From assembly GCA_934167305.1 (NCBI GenBank), contig CAKPKQ010000003.1, positions 9,773 through 73,772 of the forward strand: a stretch of 64,000 nt of DNA. The letters are read 5' to 3'. Shown here piece after piece: positions 55,024 to 63,057 of this stretch. A model generated the notes under the pieces. It searched no databases. It had not been told where the DNA came from and saw nothing but the letters and a program-made list of their open reading frames with translations. Positions within the stretch are counted from its first letter, which is position 1. Each line of letters begins with the position of its first letter. Both the position numbers and the translations under genes were made by a program. This DNA comes from an uncultured Clostridia bacterium. GTDB lineage: Bacteria > Bacillota > Clostridia > TANB77 > CAG-508.

Positions 55024-55395
55024 TTATTGTTGGTCGCCAGGTATAAAGTAATCTACAACACCGTAAACTATTGCGCCAACTATTGCAGCCATCCAAGAAA
55101 CTGTATACCCTGCAACAAAATATTGAGTTACATACAATACAACTGCAGATAGAACAAAACCGACAAAACCTTTACCAAAAGAACTAGCATGTAATCCAGT
55201 AAACTTAGTAATTAAGTAATCAATAACAGTAAGAACGATTGCAGCCATAGCTAAAGCCCAAAAGTTACTTATTCTAAATCCAGGTGTAAAAAATGCTGTA
55301 ATACCAAGAACAATTGCAGCTGTGACCAATCTACCAATAATTTGCCATGCTGTACTTTTAGTATTAGATTGTGTATTAGTATTTGCGTTTGACAT
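55024..55395 (-). CDS. Phage-holin-family four-helix membrane protein
   Basis: 123 residues. A polar N-terminus (Asn/Thr/Ser, 1-15) precedes four membrane helices (about 20-38, 45-62, 75-95, 98-118) with TPGFRISNFWALAMAAIVLT and GFVGFVLSAVVLY. It matches the small four-helix phage holin superfamily IV/DUF proteins, which in Firmicutes are often ordinary membrane proteins. No phage genes are near, so lysis is unlikely. AGGAGG precedes the ATG. Its stop touches palindromic element B. Confidence 0.75.
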   Translation of the reverse strand: MSNANTNTQSNTKSTAWQIIGRLVTAAIVLGITAFFTPGFRISNFWALAMAAIVLTVIDYLITKFTGLHASSFGKGFVGFVLSAVVLYVTQYFVAGYTVSWMAAIVGAIVYGVVDYFIPGDQQ

Positions 55396-55549
55396 GTCTA
55401 AAACCTCCTTAATTTAAGAATTTCTAAAAATGAATTTACATGGTTTTCTAATTTTATTATTTACTTAAAAACAAAAATTATTCAGATAATGAATAATTTT
55501 TTTATTTTAGATCAAAATTATATTAAAAATTTATGAAAGGAACAAAAAG

Positions 55550-56224
55550 ATGATTATAACTTTAATAAGAACTATTGTATTATACATATTAGTTTTGGTT
55601 GTTATGAGACTAATGGGAAAGAGAGAAATTGGGCAATTACAACCTTTTGAACTTGCAATTTCAATTATGATTGCTGACTTAGCATCAATACCTATGACAG
55701 ATGTTGGAATACCAATTACAAACGGAATTATACCAATTTTAGGACTTTTAGTAATGCATTTAGTTATTTCTATTATAAATATTAAAAGCATAAGAGGAAG
55801 AGAAATTTTATGTGGAAGACCAACAATATTAATATATAGGGGGAAAATAGACGAAAAAGCCTTGAAAAAAGAAAGATTTACAATAAATGAATTAGAAGAA
55901 CGACTTAGAGGAAATAATGTAGTAAATTTAGGAGATGTTGAATATGCAATATTAGAAACAAGTGGACAAGTTACAGTTATTCAAAAACCAAATAAGCGTA
56001 CAACTACGCCAGAAGACTTTAATATAGAGCCAGACTATGAAGGATTACCTTATGATTTAGTAATAGACGGAAAAATATTAAATGAAAATTTAAGAAAAAT
56101 TGGTAAAAACGAAGCATGGCTAAAAAAGCAAGTAGAAAAATTTAAAATGACACCTCAAGAAGCGCTAATAGTGACTTTTGATGGTAAGGAACAAATCTTT
56201 TGCCAGAAAAAAGAAAATAATTAA
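55550..56224 (+). CDS. DUF421/YetF family membrane protein
   Basis: 224 residues. Three membrane helices in the first 80 residues, including VVMRLMGKREIGQLQPFELA, the family signature. Two small cytoplasmic alpha/beta domains follow (about 85-215), with GRPTILIYRGKIDEKALKKE. YetF-type proteins are found in spore formers; some are tied to the spore membrane (SpoVA-like context), but the function here is unknown. AAAGGAAC precedes the ATG. Operon with the DUF4363 gene. Confidence 0.92.
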   Translation: MIITLIRTIVLYILVLVVMRLMGKREIGQLQPFELAISIMIADLASIPMTDVGIPITNGIIPILGLLVMHLVISIINIKSIRGREILCGRPTILIYRGKIDEKALKKERFTINELEERLRGNNVVNLGDVEYAILETSGQVTVIQKPNKRTTTPEDFNIEPDYEGLPYDLVIDGKILNENLRKIGKNEAWLKKQVEKFKMTPQEALIVTFDGKEQIFCQKKENN

Positions 56225-56237
56225 ATAGGGGAGAAAT

Positions 56238-56627
56238 ATGTATAAAGAATTAATTATTATAATTATAATAATAGCATTGGTTATAGTAGGAAATATTATA
56301 ACCCAAAATAATACAAATAAATCGGTAGAGGCTATAAATGATGAACTCAAAATATTCAGAGAGGAAATTTTAAAACAAACTATCAGCAAAACAGAAATAG
56401 AAGAACATATAAAAAAAATAAATAATACATGGGAAGAAAAGTTTGAGAAATTAGCATATTATATTGAACATGATGAATTAGAAAAAGCAAGTTCAGAACT
56501 AACAAAATTAAAAGCAGATGTTGAAACAGAAAACTATGACTTTGCAATAGAAAATTTAGACAACTGTGTATTTATATTAGAACACATAAAAGACAAATCA
56601 GCCTTAAAAATAGTAAACATATTTTAA
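56238..56627 (+). CDS. DUF4363 family protein
   Basis: 129 residues. An N-terminal membrane helix (about 4-22) precedes a helical extracytoplasmic domain (about 28-129) with NTWEEKFEKLAYYIEHDELE, the DUF4363 pattern. It follows the DUF421 gene by 13 nt, the standard partner. The stop codon directly touches palindromic element C. Confidence 0.85.
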   Translation: MYKELIIIIIIIALVIVGNIITQNNTNKSVEAINDELKIFREEILKQTISKTEIEEHIKKINNTWEEKFEKLAYYIEHDELEKASSELTKLKADVETENYDFAIENLDNCVFILEHIKDKSALKIVNIF

Positions 56628-56764
56628 TGTCAGTTCGGGGACGTTTCTTTAACTGACAAAAATGTCACTTGGGGGACACATCTTAAAAATATAAATTAAA
56701 AAAATGAAAGATGTGTCCCCTGACTGACAAAAATGTCAGTTAAAGAAACGTCCCCGAACTGACA
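56628..56764. repeat. Palindromic element of about 137 bp, copy C
   Basis: Arms TGTCAGTTCGGGGACGTTTC and inverse; the inner sub-hairpins are as in copies A and B. It begins the base after the DUF4363 stop and its far arm encodes the end and stop of dapB on the other strand. Confidence 0.9.
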
Positions 56765-57489
56765 TAATAACCTGCGGGTTGGGATACTATGAACTCTGCT
56801 GCTTTTAATGCTCCTTCAGCAAAGATACTACGAGAATATGCAGTGTGCTTTACTTCAAAGCTTTCATTTTCATTAAAAAATATTACACTATGTTCTCCTA
56901 CAATATTTCCACCACGTATGCTTGAAAATCCAATTTCATTTGGATTTCTTTTTTCGTGTTTTTGCAATCTATTTAGTTCGTAAAAATATTTGTTGTTATT
57001 AGCTTTTTGAATTGCGTTAGCAAGTTCTAAAGCAGTTCCACTAGGACTATCAACTTTTTTATCATGGTGAGTTTCTATTATCTCAATTTCAGAGTTTGGG
57101 AGTTTTTGAGATAGACTACTTACAATATCTTTCATTAGTGTAATTTCATAAGACATATTTGATGATTGATAGATTGGAATTTGCTTAGAAGCTTCTATAA
57201 TTTTATTTTGCTGATCTTCATCAAAACCAGTTGTGGCTATTACAAGTGCAATTTTTTTGTTTGTTGCAAAATTCAAAAGATTTATTGTTGATTCTGGAGC
57301 AGAAAAATCAACAACAACATCAGGTAATTCAAATATATTATTAAAATCATTGTAAACAGGAAAACCAAGATTATGTAGTGTATTCCTATCAAAACCACCT
57401 AACAAATACATATTAGAATGCTTTTTTATTTGATTAGCTACTTCTTTTCCCATTTTTCCGTTAATGCCATTTATCAATACTTTTATCAT
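56740..57489 (-). CDS. dapB: 4-hydroxy-tetrahydrodipicolinate reductase, repeat-encoded end
   Basis: 249 residues. DapB reduces the DapA product with NAD(P)H in lysine/diaminopimelate synthesis; in spore formers the pathway also feeds dipicolinate. The nucleotide loop is INGINGKMGKEVANQI at 6-21, and the catalytic His and substrate motif are ETHHDKKVDSPSGTAL. The natural end seems to be near FIVSQPAGYY. The last seven residues (VSSGTFL) and the stop lie in palindromic element C. AGGAGG lies before the ATG. dapA is at 58846 on the same strand, separated by two genes. Confidence 0.95.
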   Translation of the reverse strand: MIKVLINGINGKMGKEVANQIKKHSNMYLLGGFDRNTLHNLGFPVYNDFNNIFELPDVVVDFSAPESTINLLNFATNKKIALVIATTGFDEDQQNKIIEASKQIPIYQSSNMSYEITLMKDIVSSLSQKLPNSEIEIIETHHDKKVDSPSGTALELANAIQKANNNKYFYELNRLQKHEKRNPNEIGFSSIRGGNIVGEHSVIFFNENESFEVKHTAYSRSIFAEGALKAAEFIVSQPAGYYVSSGTFL

Positions 57490-57513
57490 AAATACCTCCT
57501 AAAAGATGAGTTG

Positions 57514-57575
57514 AGGGACGAAGCCAAAATCATAATTTTATGTTTAAAACTAAATAATGATTTTGACTACGTCCC
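57514..57575. repeat. Palindrome upstream of dapB
   Basis: AGGGACGAAGCCAAAATCAT pairs with ATGATTTTGACTACGTCCCT around a 22-nt centre with two mismatches. It lies in the leader of dapB, downstream of the HD gene on the same strand. It may be a terminator, an attenuator or a small palindromic element; there is no clear T tract. Confidence 0.6.
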
Positions 57576-57606
57576 TGGAATCATAATATATATTATTCAA
57601 TTTAAA

Positions 57607-58158
57607 TTATATTATTCTAAAAATAATTAAACTTAAAAATACATAAGCATATTTATAGAAAGTTTTTGAATGAAGTATATTCGACATATGGCGGAATGTT
57701 TCAATAAAAGCACTATATTTATCAGCAAAGGTAACTACTACTGTTTCTTTATAATGTGGAATTTTTATTGTGACTGGCCACATATGATTAACTATTACGT
57801 CTTTTTCTATGTCATTTAAATTAAAAATTCCTGTTGCATTTTTTAGAGCAATTTTAGGATGCATAAAAGCGTGTTGACCTTTCCAACTTCTATCTGTTCT
57901 AATATGATTATGCCAATCATACAAAAATAAATCATGAAGCATTGCACCACGAGTGGCAGAAACATAATCAAGATTTAATTTTTTACAAACTGTGTATGTA
58001 TAATATGCAACTTGCATACAGTGCTTATAGCAAGAAGTGCCAGCATGTTGATTATATACTTTCATTTCTTGAACTTTCGCATTTTTTAATAAATCATTTA
58101 TAATAGAAAAAAATTCTTCTAATGAAGTATTTTCAGCTATTAAATCTTTTGTTATCAT
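57607..58158 (-). CDS. HD-domain hydrolase
   Basis: 183 residues. The HD motif set is present: His in SCYKHCMQVAYYTY, LHD in RGAMLHDLFLYDWH, and His pairs in GQHAFMHPK and VNHMWP. HD proteins are metal-dependent phosphohydrolases of nucleotides or cyclic dinucleotides. The substrate here is unknown. GGGGA lies before the ATG. Probably its own unit between dapA and dapB. Confidence 0.85.
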   Translation of the reverse strand: MITKDLIAENTSLEEFFSIINDLLKNAKVQEMKVYNQHAGTSCYKHCMQVAYYTYTVCKKLNLDYVSATRGAMLHDLFLYDWHNHIRTDRSWKGQHAFMHPKIALKNATGIFNLNDIEKDVIVNHMWPVTIKIPHYKETVVVTFADKYSAFIETFRHMSNILHSKTFYKYAYVFLSLIIFRII

Positions 58159-58245
58159 AAGGTAAAGTCCCCTTTTTTTAAACTCTACTTAAATTATATC
58201 ACAGTAACATTGAAAATGATACAAATTTAATAGAATTTTAATAAA

Positions 58246-58274
58246 TTGACAGAAATTAACATAAGTTGTATAAT
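58246..58274 (+). promoter_or_regulatory. Consensus promoter for the 58325 gene
   Basis: TTGACA at 58246-58251, 17-bp spacer, TATAAT at 58269-58274. Confidence 0.85.
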
Positions 58275-58324
58275 GTTTGATAAGTCTTAACAGACAAATT
58301 ACAACATTAAAAGGAGATCTTACT

Positions 58325-58804
58325 ATGAAAAAAAGCGAAAAAATTCATGTTCGGATGAGTTTTGAGGAAGAGATTATTAAAAACCTTTTGCCAGCTGATT
58401 CGGATTTGGCAAGACGACTGGACTCTATTAGAAGATCTGAGAAGGTCAAGGAAGCCTATGCAAGTGCTAAGCAAGAAGTAAAGAAAAAAGCAGCAGAGGC
58501 TGTTGCTAAAGGAGTCAAAGTCAATTTGAAGAAAGTTGGTAAGGCGTTTGCAGATGGGGTTCATTGCTCATTTACAATTTATGTACTTGGAATAGCTATC
58601 AATGAATCTGTCGAAAATGACATTCAAAAATCCTTAAAAAGATATATGCTTGAAAACATGACAGATGACCTTATGCTTGAAATTATTGAAAAAGTCAGGG
58701 TCGAACAAATTGAAACAATCGAAGAAATTATTCATGAGGCTATGTTTTCCAATAGGTTAAAAAATCTGATTGAAGATATCTTCGCAGAAAATGAAGAGAA
58801 GTAA
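58325..58804 (+). CDS. Uncharacterised helical protein with atypical codon use
   Basis: 159 residues from ATG 58325, 8 nt after AAGGAG (an in-frame ATG at 58277 lies too close to the promoter). Almost entirely alpha-helical: a charged start (VRMSFEEEIIKNLLPADSD), an Ala/Lys-rich stretch (about 45-80), a mildly hydrophobic segment HCSFTIYVLGIAI (about 82-94), and an acidic C-terminus. I recognise no family. Codon use is less AT-rich than in its neighbours. It has a perfect promoter and a strong terminator of its own, as do the genes at 717, 12994 and 59856. Confidence 0.75.
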   Translation: MKKSEKIHVRMSFEEEIIKNLLPADSDLARRLDSIRRSEKVKEAYASAKQEVKKKAAEAVAKGVKVNLKKVGKAFADGVHCSFTIYVLGIAINESVENDIQKSLKRYMLENMTDDLMLEIIEKVRVEQIETIEEIIHEAMFSNRLKNLIEDIFAENEEK

Positions 58805-58816
58805 GATTTCAACAAA

Positions 58817-58842
58817 AGAGGGTTGCTAATGCAACCTTCTTT
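58817..58842. terminator. Terminator after the 58325 gene
   Basis: AGAGGGTTGC TAAT GCAACCTTCT hairpin then Ts; dapA ends just beyond on the other strand. Confidence 0.85.
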
Positions 58843-58845
58843 AAT

Positions 58846-59730
58846 TTATATTAAATTGAATTTTTTCATTTCTTTTTCTAAAATTTGTTGTTTTTCTATT
58901 GACATTGGAACTAAAGGCAAACGAACTCTCATACTATCATAACCAATCATAGACAAGGCAGATTTTATAGGAATAGGGTTTGTTTCACAAAATAGGCTAT
59001 CTATTAGAGAAATTGCTTTTATCTGAGAATCTTTGGCTAAAGTGTAATTTCCACTTAAATAATCAAAAACCATATTATGAACAAATTTGGGTGCAATATT
59101 AGAAAGTACAGATATAACACCAATTCCACCTAAAGATAAAATAGGGAGAGTTTGGTCATCGTTTCCAGAATAAATATGCAAATTATCTCCACATAAACTG
59201 GAAATTTTAGCTATTTGAGATATATTACCACTTGCTTCTTTTATAGCTATAATATTAGGAATTTTAGAAAGTTCTAAACATGTTTTGGGTTCTATATTTA
59301 AGCCGGTTCTACTAGGAACATTATATAAAATAATTGGGAAAGAAGTGTTTTTGGCAATTTCGGTATAATGCATAATTAATCCATTTTGAGTAGTCTTGTT
59401 GTAATATGGTGTAACAAGAAGTAATCCATCTGCACCAACATTTTCAGCATATTTGCTAAATTCGATTACAGACTTGGTGTTATTTCCACCAGCACCAACA
59501 ATAACTGGAACTTGTTTATGTACATTATCAATAACAAATTTGGCAACTTGTTTTTTTTCTTCTAAAGACATTGTAGATGACTCACCTGTTGTACCAAGAA
59601 CAATAAGAGCATCAACACCTTGTTGTAATTGGAAATCAATAAGTTTTTTAAAAGTATCAAAATCAATACCTTCTTTGGTAAAAGGAGTAACTAAAGCTGT
59701 ACCACAGCCAATAAATAAACTTTTTTTCAC
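58846..59730 (-). CDS. dapA: 4-hydroxy-tetrahydrodipicolinate synthase
   Basis: 294 residues from a GTG at 59730, 6 nt after GGAGGG (the ATG at 59736 touches the SD). DapA condenses pyruvate with aspartate semialdehyde, the first step to lysine, diaminopimelate and spore dipicolinate. The TIM barrel shows GTTGESSTM, the tyrosine motif VTPYYNKT, YNVPSRTG, and the Schiff-base Lys in IIAIKEASGN. Complete. Confidence 0.96.
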   Translation of the reverse strand: MKKSLFIGCGTALVTPFTKEGIDFDTFKKLIDFQLQQGVDALIVLGTTGESSTMSLEEKKQVAKFVIDNVHKQVPVIVGAGGNNTKSVIEFSKYAENVGADGLLLVTPYYNKTTQNGLIMHYTEIAKNTSFPIILYNVPSRTGLNIEPKTCLELSKIPNIIAIKEASGNISQIAKISSLCGDNLHIYSGNDDQTLPILSLGGIGVISVLSNIAPKFVHNMVFDYLSGNYTLAKDSQIKAISLIDSLFCETNPIPIKSALSMIGYDSMRVRLPLVPMSIEKQQILEKEMKKFNLI

Positions 59731-59781
59731 AAACATCCCTCCAACATATTTTTTTAATAGTATATGTAAAAAAAATAGAAA

Positions 59782-59810
59782 TTGACAATAATTTACATAA
59801 ATGCTATAAT
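59782..59810 (+). promoter_or_regulatory. Consensus promoter for the 59856 gene
   Basis: TTGACA at 59782-59787, 17-bp spacer, TATAAT at 59805-59810. Confidence 0.85.
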
Positions 59811-59855
59811 ATAAAAACAGTCCATTGGACTAAATTATAATATGGAGGTCTTAGC

Positions 59856-60341
59856 ATGACTGAAGTTGAACTGAAAGTAACAACATCGAAGGAAGAAATT
59901 CTGAGTATTGTTATGGGTGATGAGGAACTTGAAGAAAGATATCGGCAAGTTCTAAACAATGAAGCGGTTGTGAAAAGATGGAAAGAAGTATGCAGATCTA
60001 TAAGTGATGCAATTGCAAAACAAAGGATGCGTAAATTCAAACCAAAAAAACTCAACGACTTCTTTAACAAAATGCTTGATGAAGTCGCAATAGAGGAAGA
60101 GGTTTGGCAGACCATTGAGTACAGTTATGTAAGAAATATCATCGAGGGAAACATTGGAGAGCTTTTTGTGGCTCCGTGCAAAACATTAAAAGAAGTTTTG
60201 ATGAGTCACATGGATGTAAAATTAATGTTGGAGGTTATTAATTCTGCGGAAGAAGTAAAACTTGAACAGATTGGAGAATTGCCAGACTTAGTTAATTCGG
60301 CTGAAGTTATTTATGCCATCATTATGGAAGATGATGAATAA
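59856..60341 (+). CDS. Uncharacterised acidic helical protein with atypical codon use
   Basis: 161 residues; TGGAGG lies about 9 nt before the ATG. Mostly helical and acidic, with a basic patch in the middle (AIAKQRMRKFKPKKLNDFF, about 52-70) and an acidic tail ending EDDE. No membrane segment and no family I recognise. Codon use (CTG, CGG, TCG, CTC present) is less AT-rich than in the surrounding genes. Single gene with a perfect promoter and a strong terminator. It shares this design, but no clear sequence similarity, with the genes at 717, 12994 and 58325. Confidence 0.75.
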   Translation: MTEVELKVTTSKEEILSIVMGDEELEERYRQVLNNEAVVKRWKEVCRSISDAIAKQRMRKFKPKKLNDFFNKMLDEVAIEEEVWQTIEYSYVRNIIEGNIGELFVAPCKTLKEVLMSHMDVKLMLEVINSAEEVKLEQIGELPDLVNSAEVIYAIIMEDDE

Positions 60342-60354
60342 GACCAATAGTTAA

Positions 60355-60394
60355 AATAATAAAGCAACTGCGAATGCAGTTGCTTTATTATTTT
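60355..60394. terminator. Bidirectional terminator between the 59856 gene and sufB
   Basis: AATAATAAAGCAACTGC GAAT and its exact inverse, T-rich on both strands. Confidence 0.92.
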
Positions 60395-61329
60395 AAAAAT
60401 CCACTTATAATTTGTTCTTCTGCTTCTTTTTCTGTAAGACCAAGAGTCATAAGCTTAATAAGTTGTTCTCCTGCAATTTTTCCAATAGCAGCTTCATGAA
60501 GTAAACTTGCATCAACATCATTTGCTACTATTTTAGGGGTAGATGTAACCTTTGCCTTATCCATAATAATTGCATCACATTCAACATGCCCAAAACACTT
60601 GTTGTTTCCATTAACATTTGAGCTAAATTCTTGAACAGAGTTGTCTCTTGCAATAGCACGAGAGGCAACATGTACACTAGAATTTTCGCCATTTAAGTCA
60701 ATATCAAAAATACTTTTAGCTATTTGATTTCCAGAAGTCATAACTCTTTCTGTAATAACTAGACTTGTATTATTACCAAGCTCACCTTTAGTTTCGCGAA
60801 CTGTAGAAGAAACACCTTCGATTTGAATAGTTTCCATTTCTAATGTAGAACCTTCTTCAAGATTTACAATTGTTTGAGGGTTTAAGATTCTATCTCCAGT
60901 TCCATTACCTTCTCCATAATGTTTTTCAATGTATTTTACCTTAGCTCCTTTTGATAAATGAAATGTATGAATACCATCATGTTCTGAAGTTTCACAAGAG
61001 CTGTTATGAATTCCGCAACCTGCTACAATAACTACATCAGCATTTTCACCAACATAAAAATCGTTATATACAATATCATTAAAACCTGCTTCTGTTAATA
61101 TAACTGGAATGTGTACACTCTCGTTTTTAGTATTTGGCTTAATAATAATATCAATACCAGGCTTATCTTGCTTTGTAACAATATCAATATTTGCAGTAGT
61201 ATTTCTGGCAACACCTTTGCCATTTTCACGAATATTGTATGCACCAATTGGAGTTTTTTCAATATCAGCAATGGTTTTTAGTAGATTTTTTTCAATTGTA
61301 TCTAATTTATTTTCAAATTCATTACTCAT
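60388..61329 (-). CDS. sufB: SufB/SufD-type Fe-S scaffold protein
   Basis: 313 residues from ATG 61329, chosen from AAGGAGG 7 nt upstream. SufBD beta-helix protein with VVIVAGCGIHNSSCE, a central ETKGELGNNTSL and the C-terminal HEAAIGKIAGEQLIKLMTLG that contacts the ATPase. It is shorter than SufB (about 465) and carries Cys and His near the middle. With SufC directly upstream and no SufS, SufU or second SufB/D gene, this is the minimal two-gene SUF-like (Sms) arrangement for iron-sulfur cluster assembly. Confidence 0.92.
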   Translation of the reverse strand: MSNEFENKLDTIEKNLLKTIADIEKTPIGAYNIRENGKGVARNTTANIDIVTKQDKPGIDIIIKPNTKNESVHIPVILTEAGFNDIVYNDFYVGENADVVIVAGCGIHNSSCETSEHDGIHTFHLSKGAKVKYIEKHYGEGNGTGDRILNPQTIVNLEEGSTLEMETIQIEGVSSTVRETKGELGNNTSLVITERVMTSGNQIAKSIFDIDLNGENSSVHVASRAIARDNSVQEFSSNVNGNNKCFGHVECDAIIMDKAKVTSTPKIVANDVDASLLHEAAIGKIAGEQLIKLMTLGLTEKEAEEQIISGFLK

Positions 61330-61330
61330 A

Positions 61331-62056
61331 TTAGTTGCCTCCTTTTTCAAGCATTACTTTACATGGCTTTTGAGTGTTATTTAAAAGTAAGGGAAGGACA
61401 TCTTCTTTTTGCCCAACAGATTGTACTTTTCCATCAACAAGTAAAATAATTTCATCTGCAATATTTAAAATTTTCTCTTGATGAGAAATAATAACAATTG
61501 AAGAATCACTAATTTCAGAATGCATTTTTTCAAATACAGAAATTAAGCTATTAAAGCTCCATAAATCAATACCAGCTTCAGGTTCGTCAAATACAGTAAG
61601 CTTAGATTTTTTAGCTGCAAGCATAGCAATTTCAATACGTTTTAATTCTCCACCAGAAAGTGAATTACTAACTTCTCTATTTAAATAATCTTTTGCACAT
61701 AAACCTACATCAGAAAGATAGTTACATGCCTCTGAAACATTTATAGTGTTACCAGAGCTTAGTTCTATTAAATCTCTGACAGTTAAACCTTTGAATTTTA
61801 CAGGTTGTTGAAAAGCAAAACCAATTCCTAGTTTAGCTCTATCAGTAATTCCCATAGCAGTAATGTCCTTTCCAGCAAAGAGAATACTACCAGAATCAGG
61901 CTTTAAAATACCCATAATAATTTTTGCAAGAGTAGATTTACCAGAACCATTAGGACCAGTTATTGCAACTAACTTGCTATTATCTATTTTTAAACTTATG
62001 TTATCTAAAATTTGTTTATTGTCTCTAAAATAAGAAACATTTTTAAGTTCTAACAT
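61331..62056 (-). CDS. sufC: SufC-type Fe-S assembly ATPase
   Basis: 241 residues. ABC ATPase with Walker A GPNGSGKST at about 34-42, Q-loop FAFQQP, signature NSLSGGELKRIE, Walker B LTVFDEPEAGIDL, and the H-loop IISHQEK. The EAGIDL after Walker B is typical of SufC. Energy from ATP drives cluster assembly on SufB. Its stop and the sufB ATG are one base apart, so translation is coupled. AAGGAGG lies before the ATG. Confidence 0.94.
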   Translation of the reverse strand: MLELKNVSYFRDNKQILDNISLKIDNSKLVAITGPNGSGKSTLAKIIMGILKPDSGSILFAGKDITAMGITDRAKLGIGFAFQQPVKFKGLTVRDLIELSSGNTINVSEACNYLSDVGLCAKDYLNREVSNSLSGGELKRIEIAMLAAKKSKLTVFDEPEAGIDLWSFNSLISVFEKMHSEISDSSIVIISHQEKILNIADEIILLVDGKVQSVGQKEDVLPLLLNNTQKPCKVMLEKGGN

Positions 62057-62163
62057 AATTTTACCTCCTTAAAATTTAGCACATATATTGTACCACAAAG
62101 TGAGCAAAAATACCAGATTTTGAATAATATTTAGTAAAAATACTAAAATAAATATATAAAATA

Positions 62164-62192
62164 TTGACATACGTTAAAACGTACGCTATAAT
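62164..62192 (+). promoter_or_regulatory. Toxin-antitoxin promoter with operator palindrome
   Basis: TTGACA at 62164-62169, 17-bp spacer, TATAAT at 62187-62192. The spacer holds the inverted repeat ACGTTAAAACGT (62171-62182), well placed for repression by the antitoxin. Confidence 0.8.
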
Positions 62193-62214
62193 ATAAATAT
62201 AGGGGTGATTAAAA

Positions 62215-62463
62215 ATGACGAATATAAATGTTACCAATTTTAGAAAAGATATATATGAGTTATTAGAACAAACTATAAAGTTTAATGAACCAATAAATAT
62301 TACAACTAAAAATGGGAATGCAGTTGTTATATCAGAGGAGGATTATAACGGACTAATGGAAACAGTATATTTATTAAATGCACCAGGAATGAAAGAAAAA
62401 CTTTTAAAAGGAAAAGAAACAAAAATAGAAGATTGTGTTGCAGAAGAAGAGGTGGAATGGTAG
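62215..62463 (+). CDS. YefM/Phd family antitoxin
   Basis: 82 residues. The N-terminal DNA-binding part (NVTNFRKDIYELLEQTIKFN, about 5-24) and NITTKNGNAVVISEEDYNGL (about 28-47) are the YefM/Phd core, and the acidic C-terminus (EDCVAEEEVEW) should wrap the toxin. It would neutralise the YoeB-like toxin and repress the operon. Its TAG stop overlaps the toxin GTG by one base. Confidence 0.92.
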   Translation: MTNINVTNFRKDIYELLEQTIKFNEPINITTKNGNAVVISEEDYNGLMETVYLLNAPGMKEKLLKGKETKIEDCVAEEEVEW

Positions 62464-62729
62464 TGTATAAAATTGTTTATACCAAAGATTCAATAAAAGA
62501 TATTGAAAAAATAAAAGGCACTAATTTGGATAAAAAAGTACTGGCTTTAATTGAGATAATAAAAAATAATCCATTTCAAACACCACCACCTTATGAAAAA
62601 TTAGTAGGTGACTTGCAAGGCTTATATTCTAGAAGAATAAATATAAAACACAGATTAGTGTACCAAGTATTTGAAAGTGTTCAAACTGTAAAAATAATAA
62701 GTATGTGGACACATTATGAGAAAATATAA
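62463..62729 (+). CDS. YoeB/Txe family toxin
   Basis: 88 residues from the GTG at 62463, 8 nt after AGAGGTG; longer in-frame starts at 62433 and 62457 lack a suitable SD. YoeB-type mRNA interferase with NNPFQTPPPYEKLVGDLQGL, YSRRINIKHRLVYQV and the C-terminal IISMWTHYE. The catalytic Glu, Arg, His and terminal Tyr positions are kept. It cleaves mRNA at the ribosome when free of antitoxin. Confidence 0.92.
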   Translation: MYKIVYTKDSIKDIEKIKGTNLDKKVLALIEIIKNNPFQTPPPYEKLVGDLQGLYSRRINIKHRLVYQVFESVQTVKIISMWTHYEKI

Positions 62730-62765
62730 AAAGATTTGCCTCACGGAGTGAAGCAAATCTTTTTT
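62728..62765 (+). terminator. Terminator of the toxin-antitoxin operon
   Basis: AAAAAGATTTGC / GCAAATCTTTTT hairpin; it covers the stop of the remnant on the other strand. Confidence 0.88.
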
Positions 62766-62988
62766 AGAATTTTTCAATCCATTTATTTAAAATATTTGTA
62801 GCAATTTCTTTTGTAACATTGTTTTTATCAAATAATGGATTATATTCAACTAAATCAGCAGATTTAATAATATCACTATACTTTGTAATTTCATCTGCCA
62901 ATGCATAAGGTTTCTCTAAATTTATATCATTTGAAACACCAGAGACAACATTAGAAACTATTAAAGTTAAACCAAAGTATAAAAAATA
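62764..62988 (-). pseudogene. C-terminal remnant of an arginase-family ureohydrolase
   Basis: About 74 open codons on the minus strand end at 62764 with no usable start. The translation contains LIVSNVVSGVSNDINLEKPY and SADLVEYNPLFDKNNVTKEI, which resembles the last strand and helix of arginase/formimidoylglutamase-type enzymes (DxVExNPxxD...T). The metal-binding N-terminal part is gone; upstream on that strand is the start region of the next plus-strand gene. This remnant and the terminator fill the stretch 62730-63057. Confidence 0.6.
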
Positions 62989-63057
62989 TTACAATTTATT
63001 GAAAATAAAAATATGTTGTGATAACATAAAATATATTAAAACAAAAGGGGAAAAAAT

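Noticed and set aside
55024..55395. Holin-like gene as evidence of a prophage
   Set aside because: No other phage genes, integrase or lysin nearby; the family is common outside phages.
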